The notes under the pieces: generated by a model | What the model was told of the DNA's origin: nothing | The model's input: only the letters and a program-made list of their open reading frames with translations | The model's database searches: none | Program-made: the position numbers and the translations under genes | Shown: positions 56,625 to 64,000 of the stretch, in pieces | Numbering within the stretch: position 1 is the first letter of the stretch | Layout: each line of letters starts with the position of its first letter | Assembly: GCF_002723915.1 (NCBI RefSeq) | Contig: NZ_BEWL01000001.1 | Coordinates: 248,001-312,000, forward strand | Length of the DNA: 64,000 nucleotides | Direction: 5' to 3' | From: Gluconobacter albidus | Lineage (GTDB): Bacteria > Pseudomonadota > Alphaproteobacteria > Acetobacterales > Acetobacteraceae

Positions 56625-57975
56625 TCCCGAAGGCCACACAGGTCGTGGCCAGCGCCAGCGCCATGCCGATCCAGAGGCCTTCCACACCAACATGCTGGTG
56701 GAAGGCCAGCCATCCTCCGAACACCAGACCGACCAGACCATAGCTTGCCACGGCAATCAGCATCGGCGTCACGGCGTCTCCGCAGCCCCGGAGTGCGCCG
56801 CTGAAGACGCATTGCAGGCCATCCGCGATCTGGTAGAGCCCCGCAATTTTGAGAAGTGTCACGACCAGCGCCGTGGTTTCGGGGTCCGGCGCACGATTCG
56901 AGAAATAGAGCGGCAGGATCTTTTCCGGCCAGAGCAGCAGTAGCGAGGAAGTGGCCAAGCTCCACATCAGGACGATGCCGATTCCGGTCAGAGCCGCACG
57001 ACGACCCTGCTCCATGCGGCCCGCTCCCCGCCAGTACGCCACGCGCACATTCGTAGCCTGACCGATCGCCAGACACACCATAAACAGCAGCGAACTAACA
57101 TTGACCGCCACCTGATGGGCCGCGAGGCTGTGTGTTCCGAGCTCACCGGCGCGCAGACTGGTGATCTGGAACATCAGGATTTCGGCCGCCGCTCCCATCA
57201 TCATGGGACCGCCCAGCTTCAGCAGATCCTTCATGACGGCCCACTGCACGGGCGCGGGTTTCAGTACCGCCCGCACGCGCTGATGGGTCAGACAGAGGCC
57301 GAACAGAGCAAAACTGACGACCCAGCCGGTCAGGGTCGTCGCCGTTGCGGAACCGTAAAGCCCCATCGCGGGAAGCCCCGCCCAGCCGTGGATCAGCGCC
57401 GCATTGGTCAGCCCGTTGCAGATCGCCATGGCCGGCATGATCCAGAGCAGCAGCGTCTCGGCGCCCAGCGCCGGCAGCGCGACACGCAGCACCCCGATAA
57501 CGGCCAGATCAGGCAGAAGTGACAGCAGCAGAATATCAATGAAACGGCTGCCATGCGTGATGACTTCCGCCGGTTCACCGATGGCCGTGAAAATAGTTTT
57601 CGAAAAAGCCAGCAGCAGGGCGCACGGAACGAAAACCGCAATGGCGAGTACGAGCGTCGCACTCATGACACTGCGCCCGTCATGGGACGTGCGGCCATGA
57701 TCTTCCGCGCCGCGTCCATGCGACAGAAGCACCCCTGCCCCGCCGAGAACGGCCTGGAACGTCACCATCGTCGTGAAGAAAAACGTGCTGGACAGACCAC
57801 CAATGGCCAGTTCCGTCACACCCAGTCCACCGAGCAGGACCGTATCCGTGACACCCATCGCCATTTCGGAGAGCTGCGACAGGGCCAGCGGCAGCGCAAT
57901 CCGCACCAGCGTCAGGGCATGATTGCGTGGCGTTGTCGGGTCAGACGGCGGATGACTGAAAAAGGTGCTGCTCAT
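56578..57975 (-). CDS. MATE family efflux transporter
   Basis: A 465-residue protein with about 12 membrane segments and two MatE repeats: ALPLALSQLSEMAMGVTDTV at the N-terminus and MKDLLKLGGPMMMGAAAEI near the middle. It exports cationic or other drugs or metabolites using sodium or proton gradients. The ATG at 57975 follows GGGGAG. The C-terminal coding end lies inside the MFS gene end on the other strand. Confidence 0.9.
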   Translation of the reverse strand: MSSTFFSHPPSDPTTPRNHALTLVRIALPLALSQLSEMAMGVTDTVLLGGLGVTELAIGGLSSTFFFTTMVTFQAVLGGAGVLLSHGRGAEDHGRTSHDGRSVMSATLVLAIAVFVPCALLLAFSKTIFTAIGEPAEVITHGSRFIDILLLSLLPDLAVIGVLRVALPALGAETLLLWIMPAMAICNGLTNAALIHGWAGLPAMGLYGSATATTLTGWVVSFALFGLCLTHQRVRAVLKPAPVQWAVMKDLLKLGGPMMMGAAAEILMFQITSLRAGELGTHSLAAHQVAVNVSSLLFMVCLAIGQATNVRVAYWRGAGRMEQGRRAALTGIGIVLMWSLATSSLLLLWPEKILPLYFSNRAPDPETTALVVTLLKIAGLYQIADGLQCVFSGALRGCGDAVTPMLIAVASYGLVGLVFGGWLAFHQHVGVEGLWIGMALALATTCVAFGIRLLRVMRKPVPATS

Positions 57976-58060
57976 GCTCCCCTAATACAGGCGTCAAACC
58001 TGCCGACAAGAGTAACAAAGCCTGTTGCGCCCAAACCAAGGCTGGCGCATTGATCGGCAT

Positions 58061-59419
58061 ATGGCCGATCCTGCTGCACACGTGCTCCGCCTGCACGATA
58101 CCCATCTTCGCGAAAAGCGACCGTTCACGCCCCTCAATCCTGAGAATGTGCGCGTCTATTTCTGCGGACCGACCGTCTATGACCGCGCGCATCTGGGCAA
58201 CCTGCGCGCCATGATGTGCGCGGATATCCTCATTCGCCTGCTGCGGACGCTGTATCCGCGCGTCACTTACGTCCGCAACGTCACCGACGTGGACGACAAG
58301 ATCAACGCGCGCGCGAAAGAGAACGGCGAGGACATTTCCGCCCTGACCGAACGCACGACGCAGGCCTTTCATGAAGATCTCGCGTCACTCTTCATTCTGC
58401 CGCCCGATATCGAGCCCCGCGCCACCCATCATATCGACGATATGCTGGAGATGATCGCGCAATTGATCGAGACCGGTCATGCCTATGAAGCCGAAGGGCA
58501 TGTGTTGTTCGCAGTCCGCAGCTTCCCGTCCTATGGCGCACTTTCGGGCCGCTCGCTCGATGACATGATCGCGGGCGCCCGTGTTGAAGTCGCGCCCTAC
58601 AAGCGTGATCCGGGCGATTTCGTGCTGTGGAAGCCGTCCGAGCCGGACCTGCCGGGCTGGGACAGCCCCTATGGGCGCGGACGTCCGGGCTGGCATATCG
58701 AATGCTCGGCCATGTCGCACCGTTATCTGGGCGAGAGCTTCGACATTCATGGCGGCGGCGACGACCTGCTGTTTCCACATCATGAAAACGAACGCGCGCA
58801 GTCCATGTGCTGCCATCCGCATGGCAAATTCGCCACGCACTGGGTCCATAACGGGATGCTGCTGTCGAACGGCGAGAAAATGTCGAAATCGCTCGGCAAT
58901 TTCTTCACGATCCGCGAAGTGCTGGACCGCTCGCCTGCTGAGCCTTTGCGGCTGCTCTATCTGGGCGCGCAGTACCGCTCTACGCTGGATTTCAGCTGGG
59001 ACAAGCTGGAGGAAGCGCGTCGGGTTCTGGACCGGCTGTACCGTGCGCTTGAACGTGGCGATGCGCAGCCGGGTGCGGCTGTTCCGGCAGCGGTCATGGA
59101 CGCATTGTGCGACGATCTGAACACGCCTTTGGCCATCGCCGCCCTTCACCCGCTAGCGGATGCCGCCATGCAGGGCGATCAGGACGCAGCCTCCAGCCTG
59201 CTGGCTGCCGGAAAAATGCTGGGTCTGTTCAATGTGACGCCTGCAGAGTGGTTCCAGTCCGGTGTGGATGCTCGTGTTATTAACGTGCTGATCGAAGAAC
59301 GTCTTGCTGCCCGCATCTCCCGCGATTTCGCCCGTGCCGATGCCATCCGTGCGCAGCTTGCGGCAGATGGCATTACCCTTGAAGACGGCCCCGGTGGCAC
59401 AACCTGGCGGAAGGCGTAA
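58061..59419 (+). CDS. cysS: Cysteinyl-tRNA synthetase
   Basis: Charges tRNA-Cys. The protein has 452 residues. The zinc-binding start FCGPTVYDRAHLGNLR includes the HIGH-type motif, GGGDDLLFPHHENERAQ is conserved, and the KMSKS loop is GEKMSKSLGN. The ATG at 58061 gives a short N-terminus; the frame begins 12 codons earlier. It leads an operon with trmJ, a KirBac-type channel and galM. Confidence 0.97.
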   Translation: MADPAAHVLRLHDTHLREKRPFTPLNPENVRVYFCGPTVYDRAHLGNLRAMMCADILIRLLRTLYPRVTYVRNVTDVDDKINARAKENGEDISALTERTTQAFHEDLASLFILPPDIEPRATHHIDDMLEMIAQLIETGHAYEAEGHVLFAVRSFPSYGALSGRSLDDMIAGARVEVAPYKRDPGDFVLWKPSEPDLPGWDSPYGRGRPGWHIECSAMSHRYLGESFDIHGGGDDLLFPHHENERAQSMCCHPHGKFATHWVHNGMLLSNGEKMSKSLGNFFTIREVLDRSPAEPLRLLYLGAQYRSTLDFSWDKLEEARRVLDRLYRALERGDAQPGAAVPAAVMDALCDDLNTPLAIAALHPLADAAMQGDQDAASSLLAAGKMLGLFNVTPAEWFQSGVDARVINVLIEERLAARISRDFARADAIRAQLAADGITLEDGPGGTTWRKA

Positions 59420-59421
59420 CC

Positions 59422-60198
59422 ATGACCGGACGTGACGGCGGGGCGGATATCGGCCCCCTTGGAGATTTTGATCCGGTTGTGATCCTGGTACGCCCGCAGC
59501 TTGCCGAGAATATCGGTACGACGGCGCGCGCCATGGCGAATGGCGGCCTGTTCCATCTGCGCATTGTCGCCCCGCGCGACGGCTGGCCACAGGAACGCGC
59601 CTGGTATGCATCGTCGGGCGCGGACCGGATCCTGGACGCGGCTCAGGTGTTCGAGACGGTGGACGATGCCGTGGCCGACCTGCACCGCATTTTCGCGACG
59701 TGCCCGCGCCCGCGCCATGTGGTCAAGCCGGTCATGACTGCGCGAGGTGCCGCCGCCGAACTGCGTGTCGCCTCCACCCGTGGCCTGCGCACCGGCATTC
59801 TGTTCGGGCCCGAACGCGCCGGTCTGGATAACGAGGATATGGCCCGCGCCGATACGCTGGTCCGCTATCCGCTCAACCCGAAATTCATGTCGCTGAACCT
59901 CGCACAGGCCGTGCTGATCATGGCCTATGAATGGTTCCTGACCGAAGACATGACGCCACCGCGCGAACTCATGACTAACGAGACGCATGTGGCGACGAAG
60001 GGGGAGATGGAGAATTTCATGTCCCACCTCGTCCGCGATCTGGATGAGACCAATTTCCTCAGAAATGAGCAGAAACGCCCCGGAATGTTGCGGAACCTGC
60101 GTCATTTCTTCACCCGAGGCGAAGTGACGGAACAGGAGCTTCGCACCCTTCACGGCGTTGTCAGCGAACTGAGCAGCGCCCGCAGGAACAGGAGCTGA
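59422..60198 (+). CDS. trmJ: tRNA (cytidine/uridine-2'-O-)-methyltransferase TrmJ
   Basis: A SPOUT methyltransferase acting on position 32 of tRNA, 258 residues. PVVILVRPQLAENIGTTARA at the N-terminus and the knot motif GILFGPERAGLDNEDM, LNPKFMSLNLAQAVLI are typical of the TrmJ/YfhQ group. A helical C-terminal extension is present. It begins two bases after cysS, with GGAAGG before the ATG, so the genes are cotranscribed. Confidence 0.93.
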   Translation: MTGRDGGADIGPLGDFDPVVILVRPQLAENIGTTARAMANGGLFHLRIVAPRDGWPQERAWYASSGADRILDAAQVFETVDDAVADLHRIFATCPRPRHVVKPVMTARGAAAELRVASTRGLRTGILFGPERAGLDNEDMARADTLVRYPLNPKFMSLNLAQAVLIMAYEWFLTEDMTPPRELMTNETHVATKGEMENFMSHLVRDLDETNFLRNEQKRPGMLRNLRHFFTRGEVTEQELRTLHGVVSELSSARRNRS

Positions 60199-60202
60199 CC
60201 CC

Positions 60203-61213
60203 ATGATCCACTGGCGCCACCGGAAACGGATGCAAGCCCGACCTGATCCGGGGGCGCCAGAATCACAGCACGGACATCCCACCGTCGTCGAGACGGTCAA
60301 CAGGATCCGGGCGCATGTCCTCGAAGAGAACGGCCGCAGCGACATCATCCGCACAGGTCTGGATTCAGGAGCTCTTGGAGACCTCTATCATACCCTGATG
60401 ACCATGAGCTGGTTCATGTTCTTCTGGGCCTCGATCGGGCTGTATCTGGTCATCAATATCGCCTTTGCGCTGATGTATTACGTCATCCCGCACAGCGTCA
60501 GCGGCATTGCGGATGGGGATTTCCTCGACGATATTTTCTTTAGCGTTCAAACGATTTCGACCGTCGGTTACGGCACCATGTCGCCCGTCGGACGCCTGAC
60601 GAACACCATCGTCTCGTTCGAAGTTCTGGCAGGCATGATGCTGAACGCGCTCGCCACAGGACTGGTCTTCGCCCGCTTCTCCCGCCCCCGCGCCCGCGTG
60701 CTCTTCAGTCATGTGGCGGTCGTCTCCTATGACGACGTGATCCCCACCCTCACGATCCGCATCGCCAACCAGCGCCGCACCCTGATCCTGTCCGCCAATA
60801 TCGAGATGACGCTCACCCGCCTGATGCCGGACGAGCGCGGACGTCTGGTCCGGCGGTTCGACCGGCTTACGCTGGTGCAGTCCCACATGCCGATCTTTCG
60901 CATCAGTCTGAACGCGACCCATCTGATCGACGCACAGAGCCCGCTTTTCGGTCTGTCAGCCGAGACGCTGATTGATCAGAACGCGGAAATCATCATCACG
61001 ATGGACGGCACGGACGAAATCTCGTCCCAGACCGTTTTCGCCCGTCATGCCTACGAAATCGGACATGTGAAACACGGCTACCGTTTTTCGGATATGATCG
61101 CCAATCGTCCGGATGGACGCGTGGAGGTCGATTTCCGTCGCTTCCACACGACCGAGCCGGGCGATACGCCGCAAACGCCTGATCCTACCCCCCTGACAGG
61201 AGACATCCCATGA
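60203..61213 (+). CDS. KirBac-type inward-rectifier potassium channel
   Basis: A 336-residue channel. It has two membrane helices (about 70-92 and 135-160), and the pore loop has the filter TISTVGYGTM; the Asp often found after GYG is Thr here. The C-terminal cytoplasmic Kir domain (about 165-300) starts FARFSRPRARVLFSHVAVV and contains SPLFGLSAETL, close to KirBac3.1. AGGAG lies 8 bases before the ATG. The extra N-terminal 55 residues contain a cytoplasmic slide helix. It overlaps galM by 4 bases. Confidence 0.9.
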   Translation: MIHWRHRKRMQARPDPGAPESQHGHPTVVETVNRIRAHVLEENGRSDIIRTGLDSGALGDLYHTLMTMSWFMFFWASIGLYLVINIAFALMYYVIPHSVSGIADGDFLDDIFFSVQTISTVGYGTMSPVGRLTNTIVSFEVLAGMMLNALATGLVFARFSRPRARVLFSHVAVVSYDDVIPTLTIRIANQRRTLILSANIEMTLTRLMPDERGRLVRRFDRLTLVQSHMPIFRISLNATHLIDAQSPLFGLSAETLIDQNAEIIITMDGTDEISSQTVFARHAYEIGHVKHGYRFSDMIANRPDGRVEVDFRRFHTTEPGDTPQTPDPTPLTGDIP

Positions 61214-62094
61214 CGGATATCGTGACGGACGACAGACATGATTTCGGGACCGGCCTGCTGAAGGCCTCGGTCAGAAGCCATGGCGCCGAACTGGTCGCCT
61301 TGAGCAACGGGACGGACGATCTGCTCTGGAACGCAGGACCGGCATGGCCCAGACAGTCGCCGGTCCTGTTCCCGATCATCGGCAGGCTCCCCGAACATGA
61401 GATCACGCTCGATGGCACGCCTGTCCGGCTGAAACAGCACGGCCTGGCGCGGGACCGGGCCTTCCGCTGGATAGCGCGGACGCCCGAGGGCTGTACGCTG
61501 GAACTGGTGGACGATGGCGAAAGCCGCGCGCTCTTCCCGTCCGCCTTCCGGCTGCGGATGGTCTATCTGATCGAGAACAACACGCTGCGCGTCTCGTATC
61601 ATCTGCACAATCCGGACAGCACCAGCACGCTCCATGCCTCCCTTGGCGCACACCCGGCGTTCCGCTGGCCCCTGAAGGATGGTGTCGCCAAAGACAGCTA
61701 CCGGCTGATTTTTGAATACGACGAACCGCTGCCCGTCCGTCGTATTGGCGCTGACGGCCTGCTTCTGCCGGAAAAACAGCATACGCCGGTCCGGGACAAT
61801 GTCCTTGCGCTGACGGATAAGCTTTTTGAAAAAGACGCTCTCATCATGGAGAAGCCCGAAAGCCGGTCCGTGGACATGGTCGGGCCGGACGGCGCAGGTC
61901 TCCGTTTCGTCTGGGGCGGATTTAAAGAGCTTGGTCTGTGGACGAAACCGGGAGCCGATTTCCTGTGCATCGAGCCCTGGTATGGCTATGCGACACCGGC
62001 CGGCTTCAAGGGGGATTTTTCACAGAAACCCGGTCTTCTGCACCTGAAGCCGGGCGAAAGCTGGACTGCCTTCTGGTCCGTTAAGGCAATCTGA
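61210..62094 (+). CDS. Aldose 1-epimerase family protein (LacX-like)
   Basis: A 294-residue galactose-mutarotase-fold enzyme. SPVLFPIIGRLPEHE, KQHGLARDRAF (His), LGAHPAFRWP (His) and CIEPWYGYATP (Glu) match the LacX group. It probably interconverts sugar anomers, and the substrate is not determined. It is the last gene of the cysS-trmJ-KirBac operon, started by an ATGA overlap. Confidence 0.88.
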   Translation: MTDIVTDDRHDFGTGLLKASVRSHGAELVALSNGTDDLLWNAGPAWPRQSPVLFPIIGRLPEHEITLDGTPVRLKQHGLARDRAFRWIARTPEGCTLELVDDGESRALFPSAFRLRMVYLIENNTLRVSYHLHNPDSTSTLHASLGAHPAFRWPLKDGVAKDSYRLIFEYDEPLPVRRIGADGLLLPEKQHTPVRDNVLALTDKLFEKDALIMEKPESRSVDMVGPDGAGLRFVWGGFKELGLWTKPGADFLCIEPWYGYATPAGFKGDFSQKPGLLHLKPGESWTAFWSVKAI

Positions 62095-62101
62095 AAAACA
62101 G

Positions 62102-62133
62102 GCCCGTCGTGCTTTTCAACGAGCGCGACGGGC
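62102..62133. terminator. Hairpin between convergent galM-like gene and gltX
   Basis: GCCCGTCG (62102-62109) pairs with CGACGGGC (62126-62133), with partial pairing inside (TGC/GCG). It lies 8 bases from the gltX stop. No long T-run is present. Confidence 0.6.
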
Positions 62134-62140
62134 AACAGGC

Positions 62141-63475
62141 TCAGGCCTGAATGGCGTCCCGCAGACGGGCCACCGTGCGCTCGCGTCCCATCAGACCGAG
62201 CAGAACATGCAGTTCCGGGCCGGCATCTTCACCCGTCAGGGACAGACGCAGCGGCATGAAGAGGGTGCGCCCTTTGCGGCCCGAGGCTTCCTTGAGCGTA
62301 TTGGTCCAGTCCTTCCAGGTGTCCTCGCCCCACGGCTCGGCCGGCAGAGTGTCGAGGGCCTGCTGAAGAAACTCACGATCTTCGGGCTGGGACGGCGGGA
62401 CGATCGTGCCGTGTACCACGTCCCACCAGTGCGGAATTTCGGCGGAGAGGTCCACGTTTCCGCGCACGGCATTCCAGAACGTCTCGTCGGCTTCTGGCGG
62501 AAGATGCGCCTTCGCAGCCTCGAACGGCAGGCTGTGCAGAGCACGGCGGTTCAGAGCGAGAAGCTGCGTCATGTCGAACCGCGCGGCCGATTTGGACACA
62601 TGCGAGATGTCATAAGCCGCAATGGCCTCGTCCATCGTCATGATCTGCGGATCATCCGAGGACCCCACTCGGGCGAGATAAGAGACGATCGACATCGGCT
62701 CCAGCCCGTCCTGACGCAGGGATTTCAGCGCGAGCGAGTCGAACCGCTTCGACAGCTTCCCGCCATCGGAATCCAGCAACAGCGGCAGATGCGCGAAGGT
62801 GAAGCGGTTGGGCTTGGCACCCAAGGCTTCGGCAATGTCGATCTGCACGCCGGTATTGGTCACATGATCTTCGCCGCGGACAATATGGGTGATGCCCATG
62901 TCCAGATCGTCGATCACGGAGGCCAGCGTGTAGAGGATCGTGCCGTCCCCACGCACCAGAACCGGATCGGAAATGGCCGTCAGCTTGACCGAGCACTCGT
63001 CCATGACGAGATCGTTCCACTTGCGGCTACCATCGCTGAGGCGGAAGCGCCAGTGCGGCGTCTTGCCGTTGGCTTCAGCGCGGGCACGCTGATCGGCCGT
63101 GAGCTTGAGCATGGCGCGGTCGTAGATCGGCGCCTTGCCGCAGCGGATGCGGGCTTCGCGCTTGGCGTTCAGCTCGTATTCCGTTTCAAAGCAGGGATAA
63201 AGACGGCCTGTTGCCTTCAGCTTTTCAATAACTTCGGCATAACGGTCCAGCCGCTCGGACTGGCGGACATATTCGTCCCATTTCAGCCCCAGCCAGGACA
63301 GGTCCTTGCCGATTGCCTCTTCATATTCGGGCTTGCCCCGGCTGGTATCGGTATCGTCGATCCGCAGCAGGAATTTTGCGCCGTTATGGCGTGCGAAAAG
63401 AAAGTTGGCGACGGCAAGGCGCGCATTGCCAACATGCAGGTAACCGGTCGGGGACGGAGCGAAGCGCAGTTTCAT
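62141..63475 (-). CDS. gltX: Glutamyl-tRNA synthetase
   Basis: Charges tRNA-Glu, and in organisms using GatCAB also tRNA-Gln. The protein has 444 residues. PSPTGYLHVGNAR is the HIGH motif and GKLSKR the KMSKS motif. YDDTD-type residues (RIDDTDTSR) and FTFAHLPLLLDSDG are present. Many alphaproteobacteria have two gltX paralogues; this is one of them, if so. The start at 63475 is an ATG directly at the conserved LRFAPSPTG. Confidence 0.96.
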   Translation of the reverse strand: MKLRFAPSPTGYLHVGNARLAVANFLFARHNGAKFLLRIDDTDTSRGKPEYEEAIGKDLSWLGLKWDEYVRQSERLDRYAEVIEKLKATGRLYPCFETEYELNAKREARIRCGKAPIYDRAMLKLTADQRARAEANGKTPHWRFRLSDGSRKWNDLVMDECSVKLTAISDPVLVRGDGTILYTLASVIDDLDMGITHIVRGEDHVTNTGVQIDIAEALGAKPNRFTFAHLPLLLDSDGGKLSKRFDSLALKSLRQDGLEPMSIVSYLARVGSSDDPQIMTMDEAIAAYDISHVSKSAARFDMTQLLALNRRALHSLPFEAAKAHLPPEADETFWNAVRGNVDLSAEIPHWWDVVHGTIVPPSQPEDREFLQQALDTLPAEPWGEDTWKDWTNTLKEASGRKGRTLFMPLRLSLTGEDAGPELHVLLGLMGRERTVARLRDAIQA

Positions 63476-63533
63476 GACGCCTTAATGCCGCATGATGCGC
63501 CGCGTTGCCAGAGCGGGTTTTCAGGAAGGCTGC

Positions 63534-63564
63534 GCAAAGGATGGGGAGCCTCCCCATCCTTTGC
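63534..63564. terminator. 15-bp perfect inverted repeat
   Basis: GCAAAGGATGGGGAG (63534-63548) and CTCCCCATCCTTTGC (63550-63564) pair around one base, so the real loop is about 5 bases. It lies downstream of the acidic protein gene on the minus strand, before gltX. No T-run is visible, so it may be an attenuator or a stabilising stem. Confidence 0.6.
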
Positions 63565-63573
63565 AGCGGATAT

Positions 63574-64000
63574 TCAGTGACGGATCACTTCGTGACGGTT
63601 TTCGTCATCTTCGTCATCATCCTCATCCGGCGGACCATTGATTTCCTCGTCGTCAACCAGGCGACGCGGATCAATGGCGCGCCAGTCACGCTCCATCGGC
63701 GTGGCGCGGCTGGCCGCGAAGTCTTCGAGCTCGGTGGAGGACTTCCAGCCATCTTCGCCGGCATCCACGACTTCGGCGTTTTCACCGAACGCCAGCCAGT
63801 TCTCGATGACTTCCTTGCTGCTCGCACCCGGCGTCCGGCAGCGCTCGATGCTGTCGCGAACATAGGCGCGGGCATAGGCGTTGGCGTGCATCAGGTCGAT
63901 GAAGTCCTTGACCACCTCGACCGTATCATCCTCGCCTTCCGTCGCGCCTGACAGGTCGATGATGCGCACGTTCCACGTCCCCGCCTCAGTGCCGTTTTCG
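63574..64000 (-). CDS. Acidic protein of unknown function (5' end cut by window edge)
   Basis: A frame with 131 codons from the GTG at 63969. It stays open to the right edge, so the real start may lie outside. Visible residues form helical stretches (VVKDFIDLMHANAYARAYVRD) and a strongly acidic C-terminus (DEDDDEDDENR) before EVIRH. No family recognised. The gene is minus-strand, ends 98 bases from the gltX start and has a strong hairpin after its stop. Confidence 0.7.
   Translation of the reverse strand, partial: ENGTEAGTWNVRIIDLSGATEGEDDTVEVVKDFIDLMHANAYARAYVRDSIERCRTPGASSKEVIENWLAFGENAEVVDAGEDGWKSSTELEDFAASRATPMERDWRAIDPRRLVDDEEINGPPDEDDDEDDENRHEVIRH

Noticed and set aside
62207..63580. 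457-residue plus-strand frame over gltX
   Set aside because: Antisense to a clear glutamyl-tRNA synthetase.

Overview
The window reads as a chromosomal segment of an alphaproteobacterium. It most likely comes from the acetic acid bacteria (Acetobacteraceae, probably Gluconobacter or a close relative). This is inferred from the high G+C content (roughly 60% by eye), from protein features such as LpxI, an arginine-type ArgB, an AroK-AroB fusion and a KirBac-type channel, and from the gene order. No database was searched. Almost all of the window is tightly packed housekeeping DNA. I see no insertion sequence, prophage, CRISPR array, rRNA or convincing tRNA.

Bases 1-7000. A left-truncated dapD (minus) diverges from a PAS protein with a degenerate GGDEF domain (plus). 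Then, on the minus strand, come rpmH-rnpA-yidD-yidC-engB-argB, which handle ribosome and RNase P processing, membrane insertion and the arginine pathway. A tiny plus-strand gene at 6.4 kb encodes an isolated histidine-kinase-like H-box.

Bases 6600-25033. One long minus-strand run carries envelope and core genes, in transcription order: rpoZ-rsh-acpS-lepB-rnc-era, then pyrH-frr-uppS-cdsA-dxr-rseP-bamA-skp-lpxD-fabZ-lpxA-lpxI-gloA. It links outer-membrane assembly (BamA, Skp, RseP), lipid A (LpxD, LpxA, LpxI), phospholipid and isoprenoid carriers (CdsA, Dxr, UppS), and translation and stringent control. Many neighbours overlap by 1-8 bases, so translational coupling is likely. uppS carries a ten-G tract near its start, and lpxB is absent from the place it often occupies.

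Bases 25228-45200 are more mixed. They hold a translationally coupled NYN-nuclease and uracil-glycosylase-like pair, the periplasmic methionine sulfoxide repair system msrPQ, a beta-hydroxyacid dehydrogenase, Fe-SOD, yajC, a DUF815 ATPase and two orphan envelope proteins. A TonB-dependent receptor diverges from a Rieske oxygenase that is followed by a GNAT-Nudix fusion. After these come an SMP-30 lactonase, a CinA-type protein, accA, xerD, the aroKB fusion, an OmpA porin and a GtrA protein.

Bases 45200-64000 carry alaS, beta-carbonic anhydrase, a secreted EEP-fold nuclease or phosphatase, a Nudix-like gene coupled to methylthioribose kinase, prfC, rpsD, a Kbp (BON-LysM) protein, and convergent overlapping MFS and MATE exporters. 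A compact cysS-trmJ-KirBac-galM operon follows, then gltX and an acidic protein cut by the right edge.

I did not find a clearly new multi-gene system. The best leads are the isolated H-box protein, the NYN/UDG-like pair, the uppS poly-G tract, the Rieske/GNAT-Nudix unit facing a TonB receptor, and the Nudix-MtnK unit.
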